Assembly (NCBI GenBank): GCA_039989855.1 | Contig: JBDXGZ010000024.1 | Location: 62,001 to 126,000, forward strand | Direction: 5' to 3' | DNA from: CALFVT01 sp039989855 | GTDB lineage: Bacteria; Pseudomonadota; Alphaproteobacteria; Caulobacterales; Maricaulaceae | Length of the DNA stretch: 64,000 bases | Shown: piece after piece, positions 17,658-26,131 of the stretch | Position numbering within the stretch: the first letter of the stretch is position 1 | Layout: each line of letters begins with the position of its first letter | Notes under the pieces: generated by a model | What the model was told of the DNA's origin: nothing | Databases searched by the model: none | Seen by the model: only the letters and a program-made list of their open reading frames with translations | Position numbers and translations under genes: made by a program

Positions 17658-19388
17658 TTATCCGAGACCTGTAAATAAGAGTCTTTGTTTGACATCTAGC
17701 CCTTTGGGATTGTCAAGTTTTAGCGACGTCCCTTTTTTCTTAATATCGAATTTCGCGGTTTCATAGGCTCGGTAATTTGTCGTCTCAACTGTATCGACAG
17801 CCATGAAACGTACTTGCCCCTTTGTCGGGGTAAGTGTTAGGTCCATATAGCCGCTATTTTCGGCATTATAATAGGCTACGTCTGGATTGGAACGGGTCAT
17901 AAGCAGGGCATATTCTTTAACGGCATCGCCCATAAAAGCTTCTAGCGTTTCTGATGAGACTGAACTTGTGCCTAATTCTACCCCCATTTTTGTCCCGTTA
18001 TCACGGGTGAGGTCATTGGCCCAATATTCATGGGCATCACCTGTTAAGACCAACAAATCGTTTATACCCGCTGCGTCAAGGCTCTCAAATAAGGATTCTC
18101 GGGCCACGGCGTAACCGTCCCAACTATCAGGGTAAACAGGTAAACGATGTTTTGATAGTTCAACAAATTGCCGGATGGGCGGCCATTGTTTTTCAATCTC
18201 AGATATAACCTCTTCAGAAACATAAGGGGTTAGGTCCGGCGTTGTTAGACGCGCCATAACGACTTGATTGCCAATTACGCGCCACGTTTCACCTGCGGTC
18301 TTTGAGTCGGACAAGGCACGAAGAACTTCGCTTTCTTGTTGTGCCCCTAACATATGCCGCGATGGATCATTTAGAATTTCAGATTTAAAGGTTTCAATGC
18401 CTTCTGGAGTCTTGAAAAGGTCAAAGTGTTCTTCAATTATAACAGGTTCACCGCGTGCGAATAGACGTGTCTCCCAGACGAAAAGGCGCATCAAGTCGCC
18501 CCATTTATAGTCTCTGTAAAAGGCAGATAAAGCGCGACCTGTCTCTGGCGGACGGACGGGCATCCATTCGAAATAAGCCCTCAGAGCCGCTTGCTTTCGG
18601 TCGGCCCAATCGCCTTCGCTTTCTTGGTGGTTTTCCGCGCCGTCTTTCCAACTATCATTGCTGCTCTCATGATCATCCCAAATTGGGATCATTGGCATGT
18701 TAGCCGTAGTCGCTTGTAGATTGGGATCAGAGCGGTACTGTGCATGGCGAATACGGTAGTCCTCAAGGGTTAAAACTTCATGTGGCGGCTGATGTAGCCG
18801 CCCCGCCTTGGTCATCGCATCATTAGCTTTATCAACGCCGTATTCATAAAAATAATCGCCAAGGTGAATCAAGGCGTCAAAATCTCCGCTGCGGGAGATA
18901 TGGTCATAGACGTTAAAATAGCCCTGTTGCCAATTGGCGCAGGAAACAACCGCAAACCGTAATTTATCGACGGCTCCAACGGGGAGTGTTCGCGTGCGGC
19001 CAATAGGGGAGAGGGCGCCTTCAGATTTAAATTGATAAAAATAGACCTGCCCCGCTTCCAGATCTTTAGGTATGGCTTTAAACGTCCAATCTTTCGCGCG
19101 GGTAGCAGTGTCTTGTCCGCGCATGACAGGGTCACGCATGTCGGGGGTGAGTGAAATTTGCCACTCAACAGGGACGGAATTTTGGCGGGGGTCGATGGGT
19201 GAAATATGGGTCCACAGAACGACAGACGTTGTATGGGGGTCACCGCTTGCAATCCCGAGCTTAAAAACACCGCTCGGAAGCTCAGTTTTAGAACTATAGG
19301 CTTTTCCCGGCTTAGCAGGCGCACAAGCCGCAACACTCGCCGCCGCTGAGGCTGTCAGGATATTGCGGCGTGTGATATTCTTTTTCAT
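17658..19388 (-). CDS. phoD: PhoD-family alkaline phosphatase/phosphodiesterase, Tat lipoprotein
   Basis: 576 residues. The signal carries a twin-arginine motif (ITRRNILTA) and a lipobox-like AAC, as expected for a folded, metal-loaded exported enzyme. Domain landmarks are FKLGIASGDPHTTSVVLWT, VSCANWQQGYFNVYDH, HLGDYFYEYG, PMIPIWDDHESSNDSW and LTGDAHEYWANDL, which hold the calcium/iron ligands of PhoD. It releases phosphate from esters or phosphodiesters in the periplasm. No Pho box was recognised upstream. Family identification is strong; the symbol follows the family. Confidence 0.92.
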   Translation of the reverse strand: MKKNITRRNILTASAAASVAACAPAKPGKAYSSKTELPSGVFKLGIASGDPHTTSVVLWTHISPIDPRQNSVPVEWQISLTPDMRDPVMRGQDTATRAKDWTFKAIPKDLEAGQVYFYQFKSEGALSPIGRTRTLPVGAVDKLRFAVVSCANWQQGYFNVYDHISRSGDFDALIHLGDYFYEYGVDKANDAMTKAGRLHQPPHEVLTLEDYRIRHAQYRSDPNLQATTANMPMIPIWDDHESSNDSWKDGAENHQESEGDWADRKQAALRAYFEWMPVRPPETGRALSAFYRDYKWGDLMRLFVWETRLFARGEPVIIEEHFDLFKTPEGIETFKSEILNDPSRHMLGAQQESEVLRALSDSKTAGETWRVIGNQVVMARLTTPDLTPYVSEEVISEIEKQWPPIRQFVELSKHRLPVYPDSWDGYAVARESLFESLDAAGINDLLVLTGDAHEYWANDLTRDNGTKMGVELGTSSVSSETLEAFMGDAVKEYALLMTRSNPDVAYYNAENSGYMDLTLTPTKGQVRFMAVDTVETTNYRAYETAKFDIKKKGTSLKLDNPKGLDVKQRLLFTGLG

Positions 19389-19432
19389 TCAGCCTTAAAC
19401 CAAAGTTTAAGACAAATTGAAAGGAAGAGTTT

Positions 19433-20953
19433 TTATATTTTTTGATCAAATTCGCCGATTTCAGAATAGGTCGCGAGGCGTTTTTCGATATCACGGAACA
19501 TGGCAACCTTGTTTTCGTCGGACGTAGGGCTTTCAACCACAACCACAAGGTTAGGTGTGTTAGAACTCGCCCGTACAAGGCCCCATGTGCCGTCTTCTAA
19601 GACGACGCGTACACCATTGACGGTGATAAGTTCGCGCACTTTTTGGCCGCAAATCATCTCGCCGCGTTCTGTCCGCTTTTCATAATCTTTGACGATACGG
19701 TCAATAACGCCGTATTTTTCTTCATCGGCGCAATAAGGACTCATGGTTGGGCTACCCCATGTTTTTGGCAAAGCCCGACGTAAGTCCGCCATAGATTTAC
19801 CCGGATTGCGGTCAAGCATCTGCAAGATCGCTATGGCTGAGACGATCCCGTCATCATATCCGCGTCCAATGGGTGAATTAAAGAAATAGTGACCTGACTT
19901 CTCAAAACCGACGAGGGCATTTAGCTCCTTACTGCGGCGTTTGATATAGCTATGACCGGTTTTCCAATAGTCTGTTTTCGCGCCGTTCGAGATCAAGACA
20001 GGGTCGGTCATAAACAGGCCTGTCGATTTAACGTCAGCAACAAATTGCGCGTTGGGGTAAAGCTCTGAGAGGTCACGGGCGAGCATGACGCCAACTTTAT
20101 CAGCAAAAATCTCTTCACCTTCATTATCAACAACACCGCAGCGGTCGCCGTCACCATCAAAACCGAGGGCGATATCTGCGTCGTGTTCCAGCACCGCGTC
20201 GCGCATAGCGTGAAGCATTTTCATGTCTTCAGGGTTTGGGTTATAAGCGGGGAAGCTATGATCGAGATTACAATTGATCGGGATCACGTCGACACCGATT
20301 TTGTGAAGCACATCAGGGGCAAAAGCGCCCGCCGTTCCGTTCCCGCAAGCCACAACCGCTTTAATACGGTTTTTAAGCTTCACGCCTTTACAGAGATCAT
20401 CAATATAAAGGTTGCGCAAACCGTCAACAAATTGATAGCCGCCGCCAGAGCGCGAAACGCTTTGACCCTTAAGTGTGATTTCTTTGAGGCGAGACATTTC
20501 ATCTGGGCCGAAAGTCAGCGGAGCTTCAATGCCCATCTTCACACCTGTCCAGCCGTTGTTGTTGTGGCTGGCGGTGACCATTGCTACGCAGGGGCAATCT
20601 AGCGCGAATTGCGCGAAGTAAGCGACAGGCGACAGGGCTAAACCAATATCTAAAACTTCTATACCTGCATTCATCAGGCCGACAATCAAGGCTTGCTTGA
20701 TTGAGAGGGAGTAGTGGCGATAATCATGACCAACGGCTATTTTTGGCAGAACGCCGCGTTCATGGATTAGTGTGCCTAAGGCTTCACCGAGCGCTTGAAT
20801 GCCATAGAGGTTGATCTCTGGGTCTTTTTCGTGACCGGGAATGCCAAACCACCAACGGGCGTCATATTCACGAAACCCTGTTGGTTTTACTAGAGCGCAG
20901 TTTTCAAATTCCAATGTATTAGGCGCGATCGACGCTTTCGGTTTAAAACTCAT
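19433..20953 (-). CDS. phosphomannomutase/phosphoglucomutase
   Basis: 506 residues of the alpha-D-phosphohexomutase family (ManB/AlgC-like). The phosphoserine loop is VTASHNNNGWTG, the magnesium loop is GFDGDGDRCGVVD, the sugar-binding loop is GFEKSGHYFF, and the phosphate-binding C-terminus is VRASSNTPNLVVVVE. It interconverts hexose 6- and 1-phosphates, supplying glucose-1-phosphate for GalU or mannose-1-phosphate for GDP-mannose. It is co-oriented with the phoD gene 44 bases downstream. The family is secure; preferred substrate is not. Confidence 0.94.
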   Translation of the reverse strand: MSFKPKASIAPNTLEFENCALVKPTGFREYDARWWFGIPGHEKDPEINLYGIQALGEALGTLIHERGVLPKIAVGHDYRHYSLSIKQALIVGLMNAGIEVLDIGLALSPVAYFAQFALDCPCVAMVTASHNNNGWTGVKMGIEAPLTFGPDEMSRLKEITLKGQSVSRSGGGYQFVDGLRNLYIDDLCKGVKLKNRIKAVVACGNGTAGAFAPDVLHKIGVDVIPINCNLDHSFPAYNPNPEDMKMLHAMRDAVLEHDADIALGFDGDGDRCGVVDNEGEEIFADKVGVMLARDLSELYPNAQFVADVKSTGLFMTDPVLISNGAKTDYWKTGHSYIKRRSKELNALVGFEKSGHYFFNSPIGRGYDDGIVSAIAILQMLDRNPGKSMADLRRALPKTWGSPTMSPYCADEEKYGVIDRIVKDYEKRTERGEMICGQKVRELITVNGVRVVLEDGTWGLVRASSNTPNLVVVVESPTSDENKVAMFRDIEKRLATYSEIGEFDQKI

Positions 20954-21075
20954 GATATTTCCCCACTTAAATATTAAAGTTGCGGCATTTCCTATCTGTT
21001 CTCACCTGAAAGGTCTAGGCATTAAAACACATTCAAGATTATAAAAATAAGCACGTTGAAGTTAAGCTAGTTTAC

Positions 21076-22044
21076 CTAAGATTTCGCATTTTTATCATGT
21101 GTAGGATTGCTGATATAGAGGCCGTGATGCAGATCACGGCGCAGTACAGTTAGTGGCGACCATGCGAGCTGCTTTAAGATGTCTCGGGAAGAGGCTTTTT
21201 TATAGCTTTTGATGTCCGCGCGGCTTTTAAGGATCGGCCTCAATCCAACAAAGCCGTGGGCGACTCCTTTCAGTGTGGGCCTAAACCGTTTGATACGGAT
21301 AAACGACCACATCAACACAGCAAGGTTAAGCGCAATATGAGCAGGGGCGAGAATAATTAAAAGCGGCAAGGGCATGTTTTTAAAAAATGTCCAAATGCGG
21401 TTGCGCGTGCCGTAATAGACGGCAAAATCAGAGGCTCGGCCCGAAATGCCTGAGCTGACATGATCAACAATAGCGTTGGATGTTTGAATGCAACGCCCCC
21501 CCGCAAGCCGTAGACGAAAGCCAATATCGACATCTTCATGATAGCAGAAAAACCGCTCATCAAACCCGCCTACGGTGTGAAACATCCCTGCCTTATATAG
21601 TGCTGCTGCGCCGCAGGGGGCAAAGACTTCATATGTACCAAGAGGTTCAGATTCTTTATGACCAAATTTGGCACGCCACGCGAGGCCGCTGGCGTGGTAG
21701 CAATCTCCAGCCCCGTCGAGAATATCTGGCTCTAAGGCCATGCGTTGCAAACAGCCGACCATAGCTACATTTGGATGCTCTGTGACGGCAATCATTTGCT
21801 CCAACCAATCAGGCGCGGCAAAGGCATCGGGATTTAACAAGGCAATCCAGTCTCCACGTGCAAGCTTGGCCGCGTGATTATTTCCCGCCGCAAAGCCTGT
21901 ATTGGTCGGCTGTTCAATCACAGTAAACCGCTCATCTGGAATTTTCAGGGCCTTTATCGATTCATCCTCAGAGGCATTATCGACAATGAAGCATTCAAAA
22001 TCAGTAAAGCTCTGCGCGGCAACACTGTCGACAGAGCGTTGCAA
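21076..22044 (-). CDS. family 2 glycosyltransferase (start region damaged or non-canonical)
   Basis: GT-A fold transferase using a nucleotide sugar to build surface polysaccharide. It has VDNASEDES, GFAAGNNHAA, WIALLNPDAFA, GFDERFFCYHEDVDIGFRLRLAG (the acidic ED pair) and two C-terminal hydrophobic segments. From the first available start codon (TTG 22044) the protein lacks the family's first strand, yet the same frame upstream encodes SVIIVNYNGGDWL at 22080-22045, exactly that strand. No ATG, GTG or TTG exists between this and an in-frame TGA at 22120-22122. The nearest ATG (22129) is one base out of frame. Either a single-base frameshift or an AUA/AUC/AUU start is implied. Confidence 0.85.
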   Translation of the reverse strand: MQRSVDSVAAQSFTDFECFIVDNASEDESIKALKIPDERFTVIEQPTNTGFAAGNNHAAKLARGDWIALLNPDAFAAPDWLEQMIAVTEHPNVAMVGCLQRMALEPDILDGAGDCYHASGLAWRAKFGHKESEPLGTYEVFAPCGAAALYKAGMFHTVGGFDERFFCYHEDVDIGFRLRLAGGRCIQTSNAIVDHVSSGISGRASDFAVYYGTRNRIWTFFKNMPLPLLIILAPAHIALNLAVLMWSFIRIKRFRPTLKGVAHGFVGLRPILKSRADIKSYKKASSRDILKQLAWSPLTVLRRDLHHGLYISNPTHDKNAKS

Positions 22045-22155
22045 CCAGTCTCCGCCATTATAATTGACAATGATGACCGATATGTGCGGTGAGTGGGTGA
22101 TAAATTGAAACCTCGCTATTCACGCGCATGCTCTTAGTCTTATTTAATGTGAAAC

Positions 22156-22542
22156 TCAATCATAGCTTACAATTTCAAATTCAATGCCGTCGGCGTCTTT
22201 AATGTAAAATGAGTGTTGGTCGTCGAGATAATGACAGTCGTTAAAGGGCGTGAGGCCAAGAGCCTCGGCTTTGGCTTTAAATTGCGCGAGGTCTTTCACA
22301 ATGATCGCGATATGGTTGAGCTTTCCAATCACCGTGTGGTCACTCATTGTATCGGCTTGCGGCGCGGCGGGAGTGTAGAGGGCGATATATTGCGTATCTG
22401 TCCCCACATGCACCGTGTAGCCTGCATCCATAGCGGGGCCTTCCCACCGTATGTGCCAGTCAAAAAGCTTGCAATATAGGGCGGCTGTCGCTTTCGCATT
22501 GTTCACGGTGATGTTGAGATGTTCGAGTACAATATGTGTCAT
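22156..22542 (-). CDS. VOC (glyoxalase/bleomycin-resistance fold) protein
   Basis: 128 residues with two beta-alpha-beta-beta-beta modules: EHLNITVNNAKATAALYCKLFDWHIRW and LNHIAIIVKDLAQFKAKAEALGL, ending SFYIKDADGIEFEIVSYD. Metal ligand candidates are His-8, the central His and the final Glu. The superfamily includes glyoxalase I, dioxygenases and resistance proteins. Its promoter carries a SoxR box, so it is probably induced by redox-cycling compounds. It is divergent from soxR. Substrate unknown. Confidence 0.9.
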   Translation of the reverse strand: MTHIVLEHLNITVNNAKATAALYCKLFDWHIRWEGPAMDAGYTVHVGTDTQYIALYTPAAPQADTMSDHTVIGKLNHIAIIVKDLAQFKAKAEALGLTPFNDCHYLDDQHSFYIKDADGIEFEIVSYD

Positions 22543-22660
22543 GTTTATCCTTTCAACATTTACGGCGGAAGAGAGGTGGCGCGTATGGGCTGCGCCCCAA
22601 GTCGGTGCGGCTCGTCACACAAGACACGCGTTTGTAGGGTCCTATCCGCTTGACACAGCC

Positions 22661-22691
22661 TGTCTAATTCCTCAACTTAACTTGAGGTCAA
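22661..22691 (-). promoter_or_regulatory. SoxR-regulated promoter of the VOC gene
   Basis: On the minus strand a -35 box TTGACC (22691-22686) and a -10 box TAGACA (22666-22661) are separated by 19 bases. That overlong spacer is characteristic of MerR/SoxR-activated promoters. The spacer holds the near-perfect palindrome CCTCAAcTTAAcTTGAGG (22670-22687 on the plus strand), which matches the SoxR box of E. coli soxS. Transcription runs toward the VOC gene, with a leader of about 110 bases. Confidence 0.88.
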
Positions 22692-22751
22692 GCTATTTTT
22701 TGCAGATTTAAACAAGCTGTGAAAATAGCGATATGCAAAGGTGAGACGTTT

Positions 22752-23192
22752 ATGGCACAGCAAAACTTATCCATCGGAACTGTCGCTGCACGGACTGGCT
22801 TGTCGGTCTCGGCTATCCGTTTTTATGAAGAGCGCGGGCTTGTTACGCCGGGGCGTAATATGGGCGGGCAGCGCCGCTTTCAAGCGTCTGATATTCGCAG
22901 ACTGTCATTTATACTGATCGCACAGCAGCTTGGCTTCTCCATTGATGAGATTGCAGCCCGCCTCGCGTCTTTGCCCGAGGGCCGGACACCGACACAGAAA
23001 GACTGGACGCGGATGAGCGAGAGCTTTCGCGAGACACTAGATCAGCGTATTCGGCAATTAACCCGTCTGCGCGACCGCTTAGACGGCTGTATTGGCTGTG
23101 GATGTTTGTCGCTCGAAAAATGCGGACTTTATAATAAAGATGACCGTGCCAAACAGCGCGGGGCAGGGCCACGCTTTGTGATTGACGATTAA
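22752..23192 (+). CDS. soxR: redox-sensitive transcriptional activator SoxR
   Basis: 146 residues from ATG 22752, chosen over the earlier in-frame GTG 22719 because AGGTGAG precedes it and the MerR domain starts right after. Helix-turn-helix LSIGTVAARTGLSVSAIRFYEERGLV, then RRFQASDIRRLSFILIAQQLGFS and the dimerisation helix. The [2Fe-2S] site is CIGCGCLSLEKC, the SoxR signature that separates it from other MerR proteins. Oxidation of the cluster activates target promoters. The only visible SoxR box drives the divergent VOC gene; no soxS is present, as is usual outside enterics. Confidence 0.95.
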   Translation: MAQQNLSIGTVAARTGLSVSAIRFYEERGLVTPGRNMGGQRRFQASDIRRLSFILIAQQLGFSIDEIAARLASLPEGRTPTQKDWTRMSESFRETLDQRIRQLTRLRDRLDGCIGCGCLSLEKCGLYNKDDRAKQRGAGPRFVIDD

Positions 23193-23229
23193 TTTACCTA
23201 AATTATATAAAAAAATTCTTATATCTTTA

Positions 23230-23372
23230 TTGACTTGCCTCGTGCTGCTGTTTAGAGGCAGGGTCGTAAGGGCTTTCTCTGTGCGTGATCGGCACGTCTG
23301 GTTTGAGAGACCCGTTTGATATTTAAATTATTGCGGCCACAAGAGCCCAAAATATATGCGTAAGGACGTCCT
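23230..23372 (+). promoter_or_regulatory. structured 5' leader of ahcY (candidate riboswitch)
   Basis: Several nested pairings are visible by eye: TGCCTC (23236-23241) with GAGGCA (23255-23260); GGGTC (23261-23265) with GACCC (23309-23313), enclosing GTGC (23281-23284) with GCAC (23292-23295). GGGCT (23270-23274) in the enclosed part can pair with AGCCC (23344-23348) near the ribosome-binding site, which would form a pseudoknot. It does not obviously match the SAH or SAM-II consensus I know. A metabolite-sensing role is inference from the ahcY-metK context. Confidence 0.35.
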
Positions 23373-24776
23373 ATGAATGATTATGTTGTAAAAGATATTA
23401 GTTTGGCCGAATTTGGCCGTAAAGAGCTTGATATTGCTGAAACGGAAATGCCGGGACTTATGTCACTTCGTGAAGAGTTCGGCGCAAGCCAACCGCTTGC
23501 AGGGTCCCGTATTGTTGGGTCACTTCACATGACGATCCAAACGGCTGTTTTGATTGAAACATTAACGGCTCTTGGCGCGGATGTGCGCTGGGCGTCATGT
23601 AATATTTTCTCAACGCAAGATCACGCTGCGGCGGCGATTGCTGCGGCGGGTGTGCCTGTCTTTGCCATCAAAGGTCAGACCCTAGAAGAGCATTGGGATT
23701 ATCTTGATAAATCATTCTTGTTCCCAGAAGGCCCGAACATCATCCTTGATGACGGCGGCGACGCAACGCTTTACATCCTCTTGGGTGCGCGTGTTGAAAA
23801 CGGCGAGCCTGAGCTAGTTGAAGGTGAGCCAAGCTCAGAAGAAGAAGAGGCTATTTTTGCCCAAATCAAAAAGCGTATGGCGGCCAGCCCCGGTTGGTTC
23901 ACGAAAATGCGTGACCAGATTGTAGGCGTTTCAGAAGAAACAACAACGGGCGTTCACCGTCTTTATGAACTTGTGGAAAAAGGCCTATTGCCATTCCCTG
24001 CGATTAACGTGAACGACTCTGTCACTAAGTCCAAGTTCGATAATAAATATGGTTGTAAGGAATCGCTCGTTGACGGTATTCGCCGCGCAACAGATACAAT
24101 GATGGCAGGTAAAACGGCTGTTGTTCTCGGTTACGGCGATGTGGGTAAAGGCTCTGCGGCCTCTCTTCGCGGTGCGGGTGCACGTGTTAAGGTCACAGAA
24201 GTTGACCCGATTTGCGCTCTTCAAGCGGCGATGGACGGTTTTGAGGTCACAACCCTTGAGGACACTGTTGCAGATGCGGATATTTTCGTCACCACTACGG
24301 GTAATAAGGACGTCATCCGCCTCGAGCATATGCGCGAGATGAAAGATATGGCGATTGTCGGAAATATCGGTCATTTTGATAATGAAATCCAAGTCGCTGC
24401 TCTGAATAATCTTCAGTGGACGAACATCAAAGACCAAGTGGATATGATAACCTTCCCCAAGGGAAACCGTATGATACTTCTATCTCAAGGGCGTCTCTTG
24501 AATCTTGGCAATGCGACAGGTCATCCATCATTTGTGATGTCAGCCTCTTTCACCAATCAAGTGCTTGCGCAAATAGAGCTTTGGGACGATTCGAAAGCGA
24601 AAACGAAGAAGTATGAGAACAAAGTCTATATGCTTCCGAAACACCTCGACGAAAAAGTCGCGCGTTTACATCTTGAAAAAATCGGCGTGAAGCTAACGGA
24701 AATGACCAAAGAGCAAGCGGACTATATTGGTGTTAACCAAGACGGCCCGTATAAGCCTGAGCATTACCGCTACTAA
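23373..24776 (+). CDS. ahcY: adenosylhomocysteinase
   Basis: 467 residues. AhcY splits S-adenosylhomocysteine into adenosine and homocysteine, removing the product that inhibits methyltransferases. Signatures are GSLHMTIQTAVLIETL, WASCNIFSTQDHAAAAI, NVNDSVTKSKFDN, the NAD-binding GYGDVGKGSAASLRG, TTGNKDVI, GNIGHFDNEI and the C-terminal DGPYKPEHYRY that closes the cofactor site. It is followed 97 bases later by metK, pairing SAM regeneration steps. AAGGAC lies just upstream of the ATG. Secure. Confidence 0.98.
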   Translation: MNDYVVKDISLAEFGRKELDIAETEMPGLMSLREEFGASQPLAGSRIVGSLHMTIQTAVLIETLTALGADVRWASCNIFSTQDHAAAAIAAAGVPVFAIKGQTLEEHWDYLDKSFLFPEGPNIILDDGGDATLYILLGARVENGEPELVEGEPSSEEEEAIFAQIKKRMAASPGWFTKMRDQIVGVSEETTTGVHRLYELVEKGLLPFPAINVNDSVTKSKFDNKYGCKESLVDGIRRATDTMMAGKTAVVLGYGDVGKGSAASLRGAGARVKVTEVDPICALQAAMDGFEVTTLEDTVADADIFVTTTGNKDVIRLEHMREMKDMAIVGNIGHFDNEIQVAALNNLQWTNIKDQVDMITFPKGNRMILLSQGRLLNLGNATGHPSFVMSASFTNQVLAQIELWDDSKAKTKKYENKVYMLPKHLDEKVARLHLEKIGVKLTEMTKEQADYIGVNQDGPYKPEHYRY

Positions 24777-24790
24777 AGTCACTCATATTT

Positions 24791-24810
24791 CGGTGCGTCT
24801 CGGCGCACCG
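24791..24810 (+). other. hairpin between ahcY and metK
   Basis: A perfect 7-bp stem CGGTGCG/CGCACCG with a 6-base loop (TCTCGG), followed by only TTTGATCT. The T-run is weak, so it could be a leaky terminator or an mRNA-stability element rather than a full stop between ahcY and metK. Confidence 0.5.
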
Positions 24811-24873
24811 TTTGATCTCTAATAAAAACAATAAAAAAAAGCGAAGAGCCTTAAAATCTACGAAAGGTGCAAC

Positions 24874-26067
24874 ATGGCACGTCAAACTTATTACTTTACC
24901 TCTGAATCCGTTTCCGAGGGCCATCCCGATAAAGTCTCTGACCGTATTTCGGATGAAATCGTTGATCTTTATTTCCGTAAGTCCGTCGCGGCAGGCATGT
25001 CCCCGTGGGACGTTCGTGTTGCGGCTGAAACGCTGACGACGACTAATAAAGTCGTTATCGCAGGCGAAACACGCGGCAAAGATGTCTCGAAAGACGAGAT
25101 TGAAGCTGTCGCCCGTGCCGCGATTAAAGACATTGGCTATGAGCAATCAGGCTTCCATCACGCGCACGCTGATGTAGATGTGCTGCTTCACGCGCAATCT
25201 GTTGATATTGCGGCAGGCGTCGACGAAGGTACAGGCCTTCACGCGGCGCAAGGCGCAGGCGACCAAGGCATTATGTTTGGTTACGCCAGTAATGAAGTCG
25301 AAGGCGCTTTAATGCCGGCTCCGATTTACTATTCGCATAAAATTCTCGAACGTCTGGCCGAAGTCCGTCATTCAGGCGAGGAAAAAGGCCTCGAGCCTGA
25401 CGCGAAGTCGCAAGTCTCTGTGCGTTATGAAAACGGCAAGCCTGTCGGAGCGTCCGCCATTGTTGTTTCAACGCAACATAAGGATGGCCTCAGCTCTTCT
25501 GATGTGTCCGACATTGTTATGCCTTATATTGAAGAGGTTCTTCCAGAAGGGTGGATCACTAAGGACACGGTCTTCCACATTAACCCAACGGGTAAGTTCG
25601 TCATTGGCGGCCCTGACGGGGATGCGGGTCTGACGGGACGTAAGATCATTGTTGATACTTACGGCGGCATGGCGCCTCACGGCGGCGGCGCGTTCTCTGG
25701 TAAAGATCCGACGAAGGTTGACCGCTCTGCGGCTTATGCCTCGCGTTACCTTGCGAAAAATATTGTGGCGTCTGGCTTGGTTGATTGGGCCAATATCCAA
25801 CTGTCCTACGCCATTGGTGTGGCCGAGCCGACATCGATTTACGTGGAACTTGACGGGAAGCACGCCGCTCTTGCAGCGCGTCTCGAAGAGGTTTTGCCAA
25901 AGCTGATGAACCTTACGCCTTACGGCATTCGCTCTCATTTGAATTTGAACCAGCCGATTTACGCACGCACAGCGGCTTACGGTCACTTTGGCCGTACACC
26001 TGACGCGGACGGCGGCTTCTCTTGGGAAGACCTAACGCTCGTAGACGCGATTAAAGCGGCGGTTTAA
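24874..26067 (+). CDS. metK: S-adenosylmethionine synthetase
   Basis: 397 residues, close to the usual 384-400. It forms SAM from methionine and ATP. Signatures are FTSESVSEGHPDKVSDRISDEIVD, GAGDQGIMFGYA, the ATP/phosphate loop GGPDGDAGLTGRKIIVDTYGG and GGGAFSGKDPTKVDRSAAY. It lies downstream of ahcY and ahead of a strong terminator, so the two probably share a transcript. The ATG at 24874 is preceded by a GAAAGGTG ribosome-binding site. Secure. Confidence 0.98.
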   Translation: MARQTYYFTSESVSEGHPDKVSDRISDEIVDLYFRKSVAAGMSPWDVRVAAETLTTTNKVVIAGETRGKDVSKDEIEAVARAAIKDIGYEQSGFHHAHADVDVLLHAQSVDIAAGVDEGTGLHAAQGAGDQGIMFGYASNEVEGALMPAPIYYSHKILERLAEVRHSGEEKGLEPDAKSQVSVRYENGKPVGASAIVVSTQHKDGLSSSDVSDIVMPYIEEVLPEGWITKDTVFHINPTGKFVIGGPDGDAGLTGRKIIVDTYGGMAPHGGGAFSGKDPTKVDRSAAYASRYLAKNIVASGLVDWANIQLSYAIGVAEPTSIYVELDGKHAALAARLEEVLPKLMNLTPYGIRSHLNLNQPIYARTAAYGHFGRTPDADGGFSWEDLTLVDAIKAAV

Positions 26068-26088
26068 ACCCCAATACATAATGAATTA

Positions 26089-26114
26089 AAGGCCGCTTTT
26101 AAGCGGCCTTTTTT
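26089..26114 (+). terminator. metK intrinsic terminator
   Basis: A perfect 10-bp stem AAGGCCGCTT/AAGCGGCCTT with a two-base minimal loop (larger if the inner A-T pairs open), then a T run. The opposite-strand A run makes it possibly bidirectional with the convergent TonB-like gene. Confidence 0.92.
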
Positions 26115-26131
26115 GTGGGGTGGAGGTCAAA

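Noticed and set aside
24791..24810. metK upstream hairpin as a SAM/SAH riboswitch
   Set aside because: Only a single 7-bp stem is visible, without the pseudoknot expected for known SAM/SAH classes.
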